DNA from: Silicimonas algicola
GTDB lineage: Bacteria; Pseudomonadota; Alphaproteobacteria; Rhodobacterales; Rhodobacteraceae
Assembly (NCBI RefSeq): GCF_003148765.1
Contig: NZ_QGGV01000011.1
Span: 87,610-151,609, forward strand
DNA: 64,000 bases
Direction of reading: 5' to 3'
In this document: in pieces, positions 16,807 through 25,661 of the stretch
Position numbering within the stretch: position 1 is the first letter of the stretch
Layout of the letters: each line of letters opens with the position of its first letter
Made by a program: the position numbers and the translations under genes
The notes under the pieces: model-generated
Databases searched by the model: none
The model's input: only the letters and a program-made list of their open reading frames with translations
What the model was told of the DNA's origin: nothing

Positions 16807-17538
16807 GTGTTCGACGTGTCATACCTGGGCGCTCTCGTCGCCGGCCTCCTGTCGTTCCTGTCGCCCTGCATCCTTCCCATCGTGCCGTTCTACCTGTCCT
16901 ACCTCGCAGGTGCCGGCATGGCCGCGATCCAGGGCGACGAGCCGTTGCCGCCCGACGTGCAGCGCCGCGCGATCATCGCCTCGATCCTCTTCGCGCTCGG
17001 CGTGGCGACGATCTTCGTGGCCCTCGGCGCTGCGGCGACGACGCTCGGCGGTCTCGTCAGCGAATACTTCGACATCCTGCGATGGGTCGCGGCGGCCATC
17101 ATCATCACGATGGGCCTGCATTTCCTCGGCGTGATCCGCATCGGCCTTCTCTATCGCCAGTTCGGGACCGGCGTGGGCGACACCTCGCGGACGAGCCTTT
17201 TGGGCGCCTACGTCATCGGTCTCGCCTTCGCCTTCGGCTGGACGCCCTGCGTCGGACCCGTGCTGGCCGCCATCCTCTTCATGGCGGGCGGGCAGAGCGA
17301 TATCTCGCACGGGATGGGCCTTCTGCTGGTCTACGCCGTCGGCATGACCGCGCCGTTCATCCTTGCGGCGGTCTTCATAAAGCCGTTCCTGCGCTGGATG
17401 CGCGGCTTCCGAAAGCACCTCGGGCGGATCGAAAAGGCGATGGGCGTCCTGCTGATCGTCTTCGGCATCCTGATCGCGACGGAACGGATCAACGAGTTGG
17501 CGAACTGGCTGGTGATGTTCTGGCCCCGGATCGGGTGA
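16807..17538 (+). CDS. soxV: SoxV, CcdA/DsbD-type thiol-electron transporter
   Basis: A 243-residue membrane protein with six hydrophobic segments. GLLSFLSPCILPIVPFYLSYL and FGWTPCVGPVLAAIL carry the two membrane-embedded Cys of the CcdA family. The GTG at 16807 is chosen because AAGGAAAGG lies 7 bases upstream and the conserved part begins at once. It passes cytoplasmic reducing equivalents to periplasmic SoxS/SoxW. No soxW follows; soxX is next. Confidence 0.92.
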   Translation: MFDVSYLGALVAGLLSFLSPCILPIVPFYLSYLAGAGMAAIQGDEPLPPDVQRRAIIASILFALGVATIFVALGAAATTLGGLVSEYFDILRWVAAAIIITMGLHFLGVIRIGLLYRQFGTGVGDTSRTSLLGAYVIGLAFAFGWTPCVGPVLAAILFMAGGQSDISHGMGLLLVYAVGMTAPFILAAVFIKPFLRWMRGFRKHLGRIEKAMGVLLIVFGILIATERINELANWLVMFWPRIG

Positions 17539-17546
17539 GCCAGATT

Positions 17547-17564
17547 AATTCAGTTACTTGAATT
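17547..17564. promoter_or_regulatory. Candidate SoxR operator upstream of soxX
   Basis: Perfect dyad AATTCA-GTTACT-TGAATT in the 83-base gap before soxX. It shares the ATTCA half-site with the dyad before soxB, and AT-rich sequence is unusual in this GC-rich region. Confidence 0.6.
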
Positions 17565-17621
17565 TGTTGTTGCGAGCCTTGCCGGCCGTGCGCTACGGTA
17601 CACGAAAGTTTGGGAGGACTC

Positions 17622-18089
17622 ATGAAAAGAACTTGCGTGATTCTCGCGGTCACCGCCCTTGGCGCTGGCTCTGCATTCGCACAGGCGATCGCTCCGGGCG
17701 AGGTCGCCTACGAGGACGGGGCGGTCTCGGCGTCGCTGACCGGCGCGCCGGGCGATCCGGCCGAGGGCCGGAAAGTGATGAACCGCGGCGCGGGCAACTG
17801 CGTCGCCTGTCACCAGGTCACCGACCTGACCGAGTATCCTTTCCAGGGCGAGGTCGGGCCGACGCTCGACGGCGTCGCGGACCGCTGGGACGAGGCGCAG
17901 TTGCGCGGCATCGTCGCCAACGCGAAGATGATGTTTCCCGACACGATGATGCCGTCCTTCTACAAGGTCGACGGCTTCATCCGGCCGGGTGACGGCTACA
18001 CCGGCAAGGCGGCGACCGAGATCCACCCGCTTCTGACGCCCGAGCAGATCGAAAATGTCGTGGCCTATCTCCTTACGCTCAAGGAATGA
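17622..18089 (+). CDS. soxX: SoxX, monoheme cytochrome c of the SoxXA complex
   Basis: 155 residues, signal peptide ending near SAFA, heme motif C60-V-A-C63-H64, and a distal Met in the TMMPSF segment. ATG at 17622 follows GGGAGGA by 4 bases. SoxX pairs with SoxA to couple thiosulfate oxidatively to the SoxY cysteine. The order X-Y-Z-A-B-C-D follows without large gaps, as in Paracoccus. Confidence 0.95.
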   Translation: MKRTCVILAVTALGAGSAFAQAIAPGEVAYEDGAVSASLTGAPGDPAEGRKVMNRGAGNCVACHQVTDLTEYPFQGEVGPTLDGVADRWDEAQLRGIVANAKMMFPDTMMPSFYKVDGFIRPGDGYTGKAATEIHPLLTPEQIENVVAYLLTLKE

Positions 18090-18114
18090 CGGCCCGAGAA
18101 CTGGAGGACATCCA

Positions 18115-18540
18115 ATGGAACTGACAAGACGCCAGACGCTGATCGCCGGCATCGGGGCCGCGGCCGCGATGGTTCTGCCGATCCGCGCCTTCGCGCAGGA
18201 CGCGCCGATGGTCGGCGAGCTGGCCGAGTTCACCGGCGGCGCCGAGCCCGGCACCGGCGACATCACCCTCACGGCGCCCGAGATCGCCGAGAACGGCAAC
18301 ACCGTTCCGATCGAGGTCTCGGCCCCCGGCGCGGCCGAGATCCGCGTCTATGCGCTCGGCAACCCCGTGCCCGGCGTCGCAGCCTTCACCTTCGGCCCGC
18401 TCGCGGCGTCGCAGGCGGCTTCGACCCGCATCCGTCTCGCGACCACGCAGGAAGTGCTGGCGGTCGCAAAGCTTCAGGACGGCAGCTTCATCGCCGACCG
18501 CAAGGAAGTGAAGGTCACCATCGGCGGCTGCGGCGGCTGA
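18115..18540 (+). CDS. soxY: SoxY, sulfur-carrier subunit
   Basis: 141 residues with a Tat-type leader (MELTRRQTLIAGIG) and the diagnostic C-terminal GGCGG, in which C139 carries the sulfur chain. Export is presumably with SoxZ as a complex through the Tat system. GGAGG lies 8 bases before the ATG. Confidence 0.95.
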   Translation: MELTRRQTLIAGIGAAAAMVLPIRAFAQDAPMVGELAEFTGGAEPGTGDITLTAPEIAENGNTVPIEVSAPGAAEIRVYALGNPVPGVAAFTFGPLAASQAASTRIRLATTQEVLAVAKLQDGSFIADRKEVKVTIGGCGG

Positions 18541-18564
18541 GGCATTCAGGAAAGGACCACGACT

Positions 18565-18894
18565 ATGGCAGAAGGTGTTAAACCCCGCGTCAAGGTACCG
18601 AAATCCGCATCGGCAGGCGAAGCGGTCACCATCAAGACGCTCATCAGCCACCAGATGGAATCCGGTCAGCGCAAGGACTCGGACGGCAACGTCATCCCGC
18701 GCTCGATCATCAATCGCTTCACCTGCGACTTCAACGGACAGAACGTCATCGACGTCGTTCTCGCTCCCGCGATCTCGACAAACCCGTACTTCGAGTTCGA
18801 TGCGACGGTGCCCGAGTCGGGCGAATTCACCTTCACCTGGTACGACGACGACGGTTCGACCTACACCGACACCCAGTCGATCGAAGTCAGCTGA
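18565..18894 (+). CDS. soxZ: SoxZ, partner of the sulfur carrier SoxY
   Basis: 109 residues, no signal peptide, immunoglobulin-like beta sandwich. KVPKSASAGEAVTIKTLISH and NRFTCDFNG are typical, and the length is the family norm. It forms the SoxYZ heterodimer and is exported on the SoxY Tat leader. RBS AGGAAAGGA precedes the ATG. Confidence 0.95.
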   Translation: MAEGVKPRVKVPKSASAGEAVTIKTLISHQMESGQRKDSDGNVIPRSIINRFTCDFNGQNVIDVVLAPAISTNPYFEFDATVPESGEFTFTWYDDDGSTYTDTQSIEVS

Positions 18895-18919
18895 TCGCGT
18901 GCCAAAGGGGAGGATAACG

Positions 18920-19777
18920 ATGAACAAGACCAAAGCTCTCGCGACGGGAGGGGCGATCCTTGCCCTTCTCGCCGTGCCGGCCTTCGCCGGACCCGACGAG
19001 GACAGCCTCGTCATCAACGGCGAGACCGAGATCGTGACCGAGGCTCCGGCTCCGGCGCATCTTGAGGGGGTGCTGGACACCATCTACTCCGGCTGGCGCT
19101 TCCGGTCGGACGACACCCAGGCGCTCGAGATGGACGACTTCGACAACCCGGCGATGCTGGCGGTCGACGCGGCGGCCGCGACGTTCGAGACCGTCGACGG
19201 GGCTGCGGGCAAGAGCTGCGCCTCCTGTCACGAGGGCGGGCCGGAAAGCTTCGCGGGCCTTGGCGCGGTGATGCCGAAGGTGCGCGAATCCGACGGCAAG
19301 CTCGTGGTGATGGAAGACATCATCAACGAGTGCCGGACCGAACGGATGCAGGCCGAAGAGTGGAAGTGGAGCAGCCAGACCATGCAGGGCATGGTCGCGC
19401 TCATCCGTCTCCAGTCGCGCGGCATGCCGGTAGACGTGGCCATCGACGGCCCCGCCCAGAGCTTCTGGGATCAGGGGAAAGAGATGTACTACACCCGCTT
19501 CGGCCAGCTCGAGCTGTCCTGCGCCAATTGTCACGAGGACAACTGGGGCAACATGATCCGGGCCGACCACCTGAGCCAGGGCCAGATCAACGGCTTCCCG
19601 ACGTATCGCTTCAACACGACGGGACTCGTCTCGGTGCACAACCGCTTCCGCGGCTGCATTCGCGACACCATGGCCGAGACCTTCGCCGAAGGCTCGGACG
19701 AGTTCCGGGCGCTCGAGCTCTACGTCGCCTCGCGCGGCAACGGTCTCTCGGTCGAATCCCCGGCGGTTCGTCAGTAA
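18920..19777 (+). CDS. soxA: SoxA, diheme cytochrome c of the SoxXA complex
   Basis: 285 residues, signal peptide ending near PAFA. Two heme motifs are present, C100-A-S-C103-H and C201-A-N-C204-H, so this is the diheme type. C246 in FRGCIRDT is the active-site cysteine ligand that becomes a persulfide, and C138 in NECRTERMQ fits the other heme's Cys ligand. It joins thiosulfate to SoxY-Cys. A terminator follows its stop. Confidence 0.95.
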   Translation: MNKTKALATGGAILALLAVPAFAGPDEDSLVINGETEIVTEAPAPAHLEGVLDTIYSGWRFRSDDTQALEMDDFDNPAMLAVDAAAATFETVDGAAGKSCASCHEGGPESFAGLGAVMPKVRESDGKLVVMEDIINECRTERMQAEEWKWSSQTMQGMVALIRLQSRGMPVDVAIDGPAQSFWDQGKEMYYTRFGQLELSCANCHEDNWGNMIRADHLSQGQINGFPTYRFNTTGLVSVHNRFRGCIRDTMAETFAEGSDEFRALELYVASRGNGLSVESPAVRQ

Positions 19778-19783
19778 TCCATC

Positions 19784-19818
19784 GGCCCGCGCGGGGGTGA
19801 CCTCGCGCGGGCCTTTTT
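19784..19818 (+). terminator. Rho-independent terminator between soxA and soxB
   Basis: Perfect 10-base arms GGCCCGCGCG and CGCGCGGGCC with a 10-base loop and a TTTTT tail, directly after soxA. It would lower read-through from soxVXYZA into soxBCDEF. Confidence 0.85.
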
Positions 19819-19819
19819 C

Positions 19820-19839
19820 TACCTGAATTCATTCAGGTA
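19820..19839. promoter_or_regulatory. Candidate SoxR operator upstream of soxB
   Basis: Perfect dyad with 9-base arms TACCTGAAT and ATTCAGGTA separated by TC, two bases after the terminator T-run and 34 bases before soxB. Its placement implies a separate, regulated soxB promoter. Confidence 0.6.
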
Positions 19840-19872
19840 TCTGCATATGTATCGGAAAGGACGACCGCTCCC

Positions 19873-21567
19873 ATGATCTCGCGCCGCGATTTCCTCCAGG
19901 CCGCCATGGCGACCTCGGCCATCTACGGAGCCTCGGGCTTCGGCAACTGGGGCCGGCTCGCCGCGCAGCAGGTGCTGACCCAGGATCAGCTTCTGGAGTT
20001 CGAGACCTTCGGGAACGTCTCCCTGATCCACCTGACCGACATCCACGCGCAGCTTGTGCCCATCTATTTCCGCGAGCCCGAAATCAACATCGGCGTCGGC
20101 GCGAACAAGGGCGAGGTGCCGCACATCACCGGCGCCGACTTCCGCCGCCTCTACGGCATCGAGGACGGCTCGCCCTCGCACTATGCGCTCACCTACGACG
20201 ACTTCGCGGCGCTCGGCAAAACCTACGGCCGCATGGGCGGGCTCGACCGCATCGCCACCGTGGTCAAGGCGATCCGCGCCGCACGCCCCGACGCCCTTCT
20301 CCTCGACGGCGGCGACACCTGGCACGGCTCCTACGGCTGCTACCACACGGCGGGGCAGGACGTGGTCAACGCCATGAGCCTCCTGAAGCCCGACGCCATG
20401 ACCTTCCACTGGGAATTCACTCTCGGCACCGAGCGCCTGCTCGAGCTTGTGGGGCAGGTGCCCTTCGCCTCGCTCGGGCAGAACATCTTCGACGCCGAGT
20501 GGGACGAGCCCGCCGAGGCCTTCAAACCCTACGAGTGGTTCGAGGCCGGCGGCCAGAAGATCGCCGTCATCGGCCAGGCCTTTCCCTACATGCCGATCGC
20601 AAACCCCGGCTGGATGTTCCCCGAATACTCCTTCGGCATCCGCGAGGAGACGATGCAGGAGACCGTCGACACCGTCCGGGGCGAGGGTGCCGACCTCGTC
20701 GTCCTCCTCAGCCACAACGGCTTCGACGTCGACAAGCAGATGGCGGGCCGCGTCACCGGCATCGACGTCATCCTTTCGGGCCACACCCATGACGCGCTGC
20801 CCGAGCCTTACGTGGTGGGCGACACGATCATCATCGCCACCGGGTCCAACGGCAAGTTCGTCTCCCGCGTCGACCTCGACGTCCGCGACGGCAAGATGAT
20901 GGGCTTCCGCCACAAGCTGATCCCGATCTTCTCGGACGTGATCGAGCCCGACGCCGAGATGGCGGCGCAGGTCGCCGCCGACCGCGAGCCCTACAAGGCC
21001 GAGCTGGAAGAGGTGCTGGGGACCGCTGACGGCCTTCTCTACCGGCGCGGCAACTTCAACGGCACCTGGGACGACCTGATCTGCGACGCGCTTCTGGAAG
21101 AGCGCGACGCGGAGATCGCGCTGTCGCCCGGCGTCCGCTGGGGTCCCTCGATCCTTCCGGGCCAGCCGATCACGCGCGAGGACGTCTGGAACGTCACCTC
21201 GATGACCTACCCGAACGCCTACCGCACCGAGATGTCGGGCGAGTTCCTGAAGATCGTCATGGAGGACGTGGCCGACAACATCTTCAATCCGAACCCCTAT
21301 TACCAGCAGGGCGGCGACATGGTCCGCGTCGGCGGCATGGGCTACCGGATCGAGCTGTCGAAGCCGCAGGGCCAGCGCATTTCCGACATGACGCTTCTCA
21401 AGACGGGCGAGGCCATCGACCCGGCAAGGAACTACGTCGTCGCGGGCTGGGCCAGCGTCAACGAGGGCACCGAAGGCCCGCCGATCTGGGACGTGGTCGA
21501 GGCCTGGCTGAAGCGCAACGGCACCGTGACGGTCGGCCAGAACACCTCGGTCGAGGTGATCGAATGA
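19873..21567 (+). CDS. soxB: SoxB, dimanganese sulfate thiohydrolase
   Basis: 564 residues with a Tat leader (MISRRDFLQAAMATSA). Metal-binding blocks of the 5'-nucleotidase family occur in order: LTDIHAQLVP, LDGGDTWHGS, LLSHNGFDVD and LSGHTHDALP. It releases sulfate from the thiosulfonated SoxY arm. Length is the family norm. soxC follows after 25 bases with its own RBS (AGGAGA). Confidence 0.96.
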   Translation: MISRRDFLQAAMATSAIYGASGFGNWGRLAAQQVLTQDQLLEFETFGNVSLIHLTDIHAQLVPIYFREPEINIGVGANKGEVPHITGADFRRLYGIEDGSPSHYALTYDDFAALGKTYGRMGGLDRIATVVKAIRAARPDALLLDGGDTWHGSYGCYHTAGQDVVNAMSLLKPDAMTFHWEFTLGTERLLELVGQVPFASLGQNIFDAEWDEPAEAFKPYEWFEAGGQKIAVIGQAFPYMPIANPGWMFPEYSFGIREETMQETVDTVRGEGADLVVLLSHNGFDVDKQMAGRVTGIDVILSGHTHDALPEPYVVGDTIIIATGSNGKFVSRVDLDVRDGKMMGFRHKLIPIFSDVIEPDAEMAAQVAADREPYKAELEEVLGTADGLLYRRGNFNGTWDDLICDALLEERDAEIALSPGVRWGPSILPGQPITREDVWNVTSMTYPNAYRTEMSGEFLKIVMEDVADNIFNPNPYYQQGGDMVRVGGMGYRIELSKPQGQRISDMTLLKTGEAIDPARNYVVAGWASVNEGTEGPPIWDVVEAWLKRNGTVTVGQNTSVEVIE

Positions 21568-21592
21568 CGTTCCCCAATCCAGGAGACCTGGC

Positions 21593-22837
21593 ATGACAAC
21601 GCGCCGCGATATCCTCAGGGGCGGACTGGCCGCGACCGCCGGTCTAGCCGCCGGCACCGCCGCCCGCGCCGAGGGCGATCCTCTCATCACAGAGCTTCAG
21701 GATTGGAATCACGTCCTGGGCGACGGCGTCGACGCCAATCCCTACGGGATGCCGTCGCGCCACGAGGCCCACGTCAAGCGCCGGTCGGTAGAATGGCTGA
21801 CCGCCGACCCCGTATCCTCGGTCAACTTCACGCCGCTGCACGAACTTGACGGGATCATCACGCCGAACGGTCTCTGCTTCGAGCGTCACCACGGCGGCGT
21901 GGCCGACATCGAGCCCGCCAAGCACCGGCTGATGATAAACGGCCTCGTCGACACGCCGCTCGTGTTCACGATGCAGGACCTGATGCGCTTCCCGCGCGAG
22001 AACCGGGTCTACTTCCTGGAATGCGCCGCGAACTCCGGCATGGAGTGGCGCGGCGCGCAGCTCAACGGCTGCCAATTCACCCACGGCATGATCCACAACG
22101 TCATGTACACCGGCGTGCCGCTGCGGCTGATCCTCGAGGAAGCCGGTGTCAAGACCAACGGCAAATGGATCATGCCGGAAGGCGCCGACGCCGCCGCCAT
22201 GACGCGGTCGATCCCGATCGAAAAGGCGATGGACGACTGCCTCGTCGCTTTCAAGATGAACGGCGAGGCGCTTCGCCCCGAGCAGGGCTATCCTCTCCGC
22301 CTCGTCGTGCCGGGCTGGGAAGGCAACATGTGGATCAAGTGGCTGCGCCGCATCGAGGTCGGCGACCAGCCCTGGCATCATCGCGAAGAGACGTCGAAGT
22401 ACACCGACCTTCTCGAGAACGGCACCGCGCGCCGCTTCACCTGGGAGATGGACGCGAAGTCCGTCATCACCAACCCCAGCCCGCAGGCGCCCATCCTCCA
22501 CTCGAAGGGGCCGACCGTCCTGACCGGCGTCGCCTGGTCCGGCCGCGGCACCATCCCGCGCGTCGACGTCACCATCGACGGCGGCAAGAACTGGCACGAA
22601 GCGCGGATGTCCGGCCCGTCCTTCGACAAGTCGATGCACCGCTTCTATTACGACTTCGACTGGGACGGCACGCCCTTGCTGCTGCAAAGCCGGGCGCACG
22701 ACTCCACGGGCTACGTCCAGCCCACCAAGGAAGAGCTGCGCCAATTCCGGGGCGTCAACTCGATCTATCACAACAACGGAATCCAGACCTGGTATGTCAA
22801 CGAGAAGGGGATCGCGGAAAATGTCGAGATTTCTTGA
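21593..22837 (+). CDS. soxC: SoxC, molybdopterin sulfane/sulfite dehydrogenase subunit
   Basis: 414 residues with a Tat leader (TTRRDILRGGLAATAG). C144 in FLECAANSG is the Mo-ligating Cys of the sulfite-oxidase family, and VPGWEGNMWIKWLRRIEV is the conserved dimerisation/Mo segment. With SoxD it oxidises the cysteine-bound sulfane sulfur to sulfonate. Its end overlaps the soxD start by 17 bases. Presence of SoxCD implies full oxidation to sulfate rather than sulfur storage. Confidence 0.95.
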   Translation: MTTRRDILRGGLAATAGLAAGTAARAEGDPLITELQDWNHVLGDGVDANPYGMPSRHEAHVKRRSVEWLTADPVSSVNFTPLHELDGIITPNGLCFERHHGGVADIEPAKHRLMINGLVDTPLVFTMQDLMRFPRENRVYFLECAANSGMEWRGAQLNGCQFTHGMIHNVMYTGVPLRLILEEAGVKTNGKWIMPEGADAAAMTRSIPIEKAMDDCLVAFKMNGEALRPEQGYPLRLVVPGWEGNMWIKWLRRIEVGDQPWHHREETSKYTDLLENGTARRFTWEMDAKSVITNPSPQAPILHSKGPTVLTGVAWSGRGTIPRVDVTIDGGKNWHEARMSGPSFDKSMHRFYYDFDWDGTPLLLQSRAHDSTGYVQPTKEELRQFRGVNSIYHNNGIQTWYVNEKGIAENVEIS

Positions 22838-23987
22838 AGCAGGTGCCGCCGCCCTCGCCCTCGCCCTGATCGCCGGTCCGGCCTCCGCCGCGACCTTCGG
22901 ACTGGGCCGCCCCGCCACGGCGGACGAGATCGCGGCCTGGGACATCGACGTGCGCCCCGACGGGGTCGGCCTGCCCGAAGGCTCGGGCGACGTGACCACG
23001 GGCGAGGAGATCTTCACCGACCGCTGCGCCGTCTGCCACGGCGACTTCGGCGAGGCCGTGGGCCGCTGGCCCGTCCTCGCGGGCGGGCAGGGCACGCTGT
23101 CCGACGACCGCCCGAACAAGACCATCGGCAGCTTCTGGCCCTACCTCTCGACCGTCTACGACTATGTCCACCGCGCCATGCCCTTCGGCGACGCGCAGTC
23201 GCTGACGGCCGACGAGACCTACGCGATCACGGCCTATCTCCTCTACCTGAACGACATCGTCGACGACGAGGAGTTCGTGCTGTCGCGCGACAACTTCCTC
23301 GAGGTCGAGATGCCGAACGCCGAGGGCTTCATGCCCGACGACCGGATGGAGACCGAGTTTCCCGTCTTCGTGAAGGCCGACGTCTGCATGGAAAACTGTA
23401 AGGACGCGGTCGAGATCACCGGCCGCGCCGCCATCCTCGACGTCACGCCCGAGGAAACCCGCGCGCGTCAGTTGAAAGAGGCCGTCGACAAGGCCAAGTC
23501 CGGCACCGCCGCCGACGCGGTCACGGTCGACAGCGCGCCGCCCGTCTCGCTCGAGGGCGGGCCAGCGGGCACCGCGGCTCCAACCGAGCAGGTCGCCGCG
23601 ACCGAGACCGCTCCCGCCGCGCCCACCGCAGACGCCGCCCCCGCCGAGACGGCCGCACCCGACCCGCAGCTCGTCGCCGCCGGCGAGAAAGTCTTCAAGA
23701 AGTGCCAGGCCTGCCACCAGGTCGGCGAGGACGCGAAGAACCGCGCCGGACCGCAGCTCAACGGCATCGTCGGACGCACCGCAGGCACGGTCGAGGGCTT
23801 CAAGTATTCGAAACCGATGGCCGAGGCCGGCGCGAATGGCCTCGTCTGGGACCATGCCGAACTGTCGGGCTTCCTGACCAAGCCCCGCGACTACCTGAAG
23901 GGCACCAAGATGTCCTTCGCGGGTCTCAAGGACCAGGCCGACATCGACGCGGTCGTGGCCTACCTGTCGACCTTCGCCGCCGACTGA
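22821..23987 (+). CDS. soxD: SoxD, diheme cytochrome c subunit of sulfane dehydrogenase
   Basis: 388 residues, signal peptide ending near PASA. Two heme motifs, RCAVCHG and KCQACHQ, lie in separate domains joined by an Ala/Pro/Thr/Glu-rich linker (about residues 235-285). The first domain matches SoxD proper and the second a class I cytochrome c. It accepts six electrons from SoxC per sulfane sulfur. Overlaps soxC, and soxE follows after 2 bases. Confidence 0.95.
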   Translation: MSRFLEAGAAALALALIAGPASAATFGLGRPATADEIAAWDIDVRPDGVGLPEGSGDVTTGEEIFTDRCAVCHGDFGEAVGRWPVLAGGQGTLSDDRPNKTIGSFWPYLSTVYDYVHRAMPFGDAQSLTADETYAITAYLLYLNDIVDDEEFVLSRDNFLEVEMPNAEGFMPDDRMETEFPVFVKADVCMENCKDAVEITGRAAILDVTPEETRARQLKEAVDKAKSGTAADAVTVDSAPPVSLEGGPAGTAAPTEQVAATETAPAAPTADAAPAETAAPDPQLVAAGEKVFKKCQACHQVGEDAKNRAGPQLNGIVGRTAGTVEGFKYSKPMAEAGANGLVWDHAELSGFLTKPRDYLKGTKMSFAGLKDQADIDAVVAYLSTFAAD

Positions 23988-23989
23988 CC

Positions 23990-24292
23990 ATGCGCGCGCC
24001 GCTCCTCGCCCTCGCCGTCTCCGCCCTTGCGGCGGCGGCCGGGGCTGCGGAGACCGGCGACTCCGAATATGGCGCCTACCTGTCCGGCGAATGCACGACC
24101 TGCCACCGGGCCGACGGTGCGGACGAAGGCATTCCGCCCATCGTGGGCTGGCACGAGGAGGCCTTCGTCGCCGCCCTGCAGGCCTACAGGTCGAAGACGC
24201 GGCTGCACCCGGTGATGAACATGGTGGCCGGACGGCTGAACGACGACGAGATCGAGGCTCTTGCCGCATACTTCGCGACGCTGGCAGACTAG
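23990..24292 (+). CDS. soxE: Small monoheme cytochrome c, SoxE/FccA-like partner of SoxF
   Basis: 100 residues, signal peptide ending near AGAA, one heme motif C35-T-T-C38-H39 and a distal Met in HPVMNMV. It sits between soxD and the SoxF flavoprotein, as soxE does in Paracoccus, but the Paracoccus protein is about twice as long with two hemes. It most likely takes electrons from the SoxF flavin. The symbol is by position. Confidence 0.8.
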   Translation: MRAPLLALAVSALAAAAGAAETGDSEYGAYLSGECTTCHRADGADEGIPPIVGWHEEAFVAALQAYRSKTRLHPVMNMVAGRLNDDEIEALAAYFATLAD

Positions 24293-24324
24293 CGGCGCGG
24301 ACACCAAAAGGGGGGAGGACCGGC

Positions 24325-25587
24325 ATGACACTCGACAGACGCACCTTCATCGGCTCGGCGGCAGCTACCGTGCTATCTGCACCCATGGTTCGGGGGGCAG
24401 CCCACGGGAGGCCGAAGGTCGTGGTGATCGGCGGCGGCGCGGGCGGCGCCACGGCGGCCCGCTATATCGCGAAGGACAGCGAGGGACAGATCGACGTCAC
24501 GCTCGTCGAGCCCACGCGCACCTACTACACCTGCTTCTTCTCGAACCTCTACCTGGGCGGCTTCAAGGAGTTCGACGATCTGGGCCACACCTACGGGTCG
24601 CTTGCCGCCTCCGGCGTCAACGTCGTCCACGACTGGGCCGTCGGCGTCGACCGCGACGCGAAGACCGTCACGCTCGGCAGCGGCGCGGTGCTGTCCTACG
24701 ACAAGCTGATCCTGTCGCCCGGCATCGACTTCATCGAAGGCTCGGTCCCCGGTTGGGACATCTCGGCGCAGAACAGGATGCCCCATGCCTACAAGGGCGG
24801 GTCGCAGACCCAGCTTCTGAAGGCGCAGATCGAGGCCATGCCGCAGGGCGGGCTGTTCGTCATGGTCGCCCCGCCCAACCCCTATCGCTGCCCGCCCGGA
24901 CCCTACGAGCGCGTGTCGATGGTGGCCTGGCATCTCAAGCAGACCAATCCGACCGCCAAGATCCTGATCGTCGATCCCAAGGAAAGCTATTCCAAGCAGG
25001 CCCTCTTCGAGGAAGGCTGGCAGGCCCACTACGGAGGCATGATCGACCGTCTCGGCCCCGACTTCGGCGCCGCGAACGTCAGCGTGAACCCGGCCGAGAT
25101 GACCGTCGACATCGACGGGCAGGTCGAGACGGCGGACGTCGTCAACGTCATTCCCGCTCAGAAGGCGGGCCACATCGCCGAGGTCGCAGGCGTGACAGAC
25201 GGCAACTGGGCGCCGGTCAACGCGGCCGACATGTCGTCAAAGGCCGACCCCGACATCCACGTCCTCGGCGATGCCGCGGCGCAGGGCGATATGCCCAAGT
25301 CGGGCTTCTCGGCCAATAGCCAGGCCAAGGTCGCGGCGAATGCCATCCGGGGCGCGCTGACCGAAAGCCGTGTCTTCCCGGCGAAGTACTCCAACACCTG
25401 CTGGTCGCTCATCGCCGAGAACGACGGCGTCAAGGTCGGCGCCAGCTATGAACCGACGCCCGAAAAGATCGCCTCGACCGACAGCTTCATCAGCCAGACC
25501 GGCGAGGATGCGGCGCTGCGAAAGGCGACCTACGAGGAATCGGAAGGCTGGTACGCCGGAATCACCGCCGACATCTTCGGCGGCTGA
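24325..25587 (+). CDS. soxF: SoxF, flavoprotein of sulfide dehydrogenase (FCSD family)
   Basis: 420 residues with a Tat-type leader (TLDRRTFIGSAAATVLSA). The FAD-binding motif is VVIGGGAGGATAAR. The redox cysteine pair of FCSD fits C in NPYRCPPGPYERV and C in YSNTCWSLIAEN, and VLGDAA holds the second FAD Asp. It oxidises sulfide, or helps reactivate the Sox system, and passes electrons to SoxE. GGGGGAGG precedes the ATG by 5 bases. Confidence 0.93.
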   Translation: MTLDRRTFIGSAAATVLSAPMVRGAAHGRPKVVVIGGGAGGATAARYIAKDSEGQIDVTLVEPTRTYYTCFFSNLYLGGFKEFDDLGHTYGSLAASGVNVVHDWAVGVDRDAKTVTLGSGAVLSYDKLILSPGIDFIEGSVPGWDISAQNRMPHAYKGGSQTQLLKAQIEAMPQGGLFVMVAPPNPYRCPPGPYERVSMVAWHLKQTNPTAKILIVDPKESYSKQALFEEGWQAHYGGMIDRLGPDFGAANVSVNPAEMTVDIDGQVETADVVNVIPAQKAGHIAEVAGVTDGNWAPVNAADMSSKADPDIHVLGDAAAQGDMPKSGFSANSQAKVAANAIRGALTESRVFPAKYSNTCWSLIAENDGVKVGASYEPTPEKIASTDSFISQTGEDAALRKATYEESEGWYAGITADIFGG

Positions 25588-25661
25588 ACCTCGCCCGGCC
25601 TTGATCCCGATCATGGCCGGGTCACGCCATCGCGCTAGGGTCGATGCGACAGGAGGACGAC

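Noticed and set aside
23590..23680. Repetitive Ala/Pro/Thr/Glu-coding stretch in soxD, considered as a DNA repeat
   Set aside because: Codons vary and the pattern is that of a flexible inter-domain linker between two heme domains, not a nucleotide repeat.
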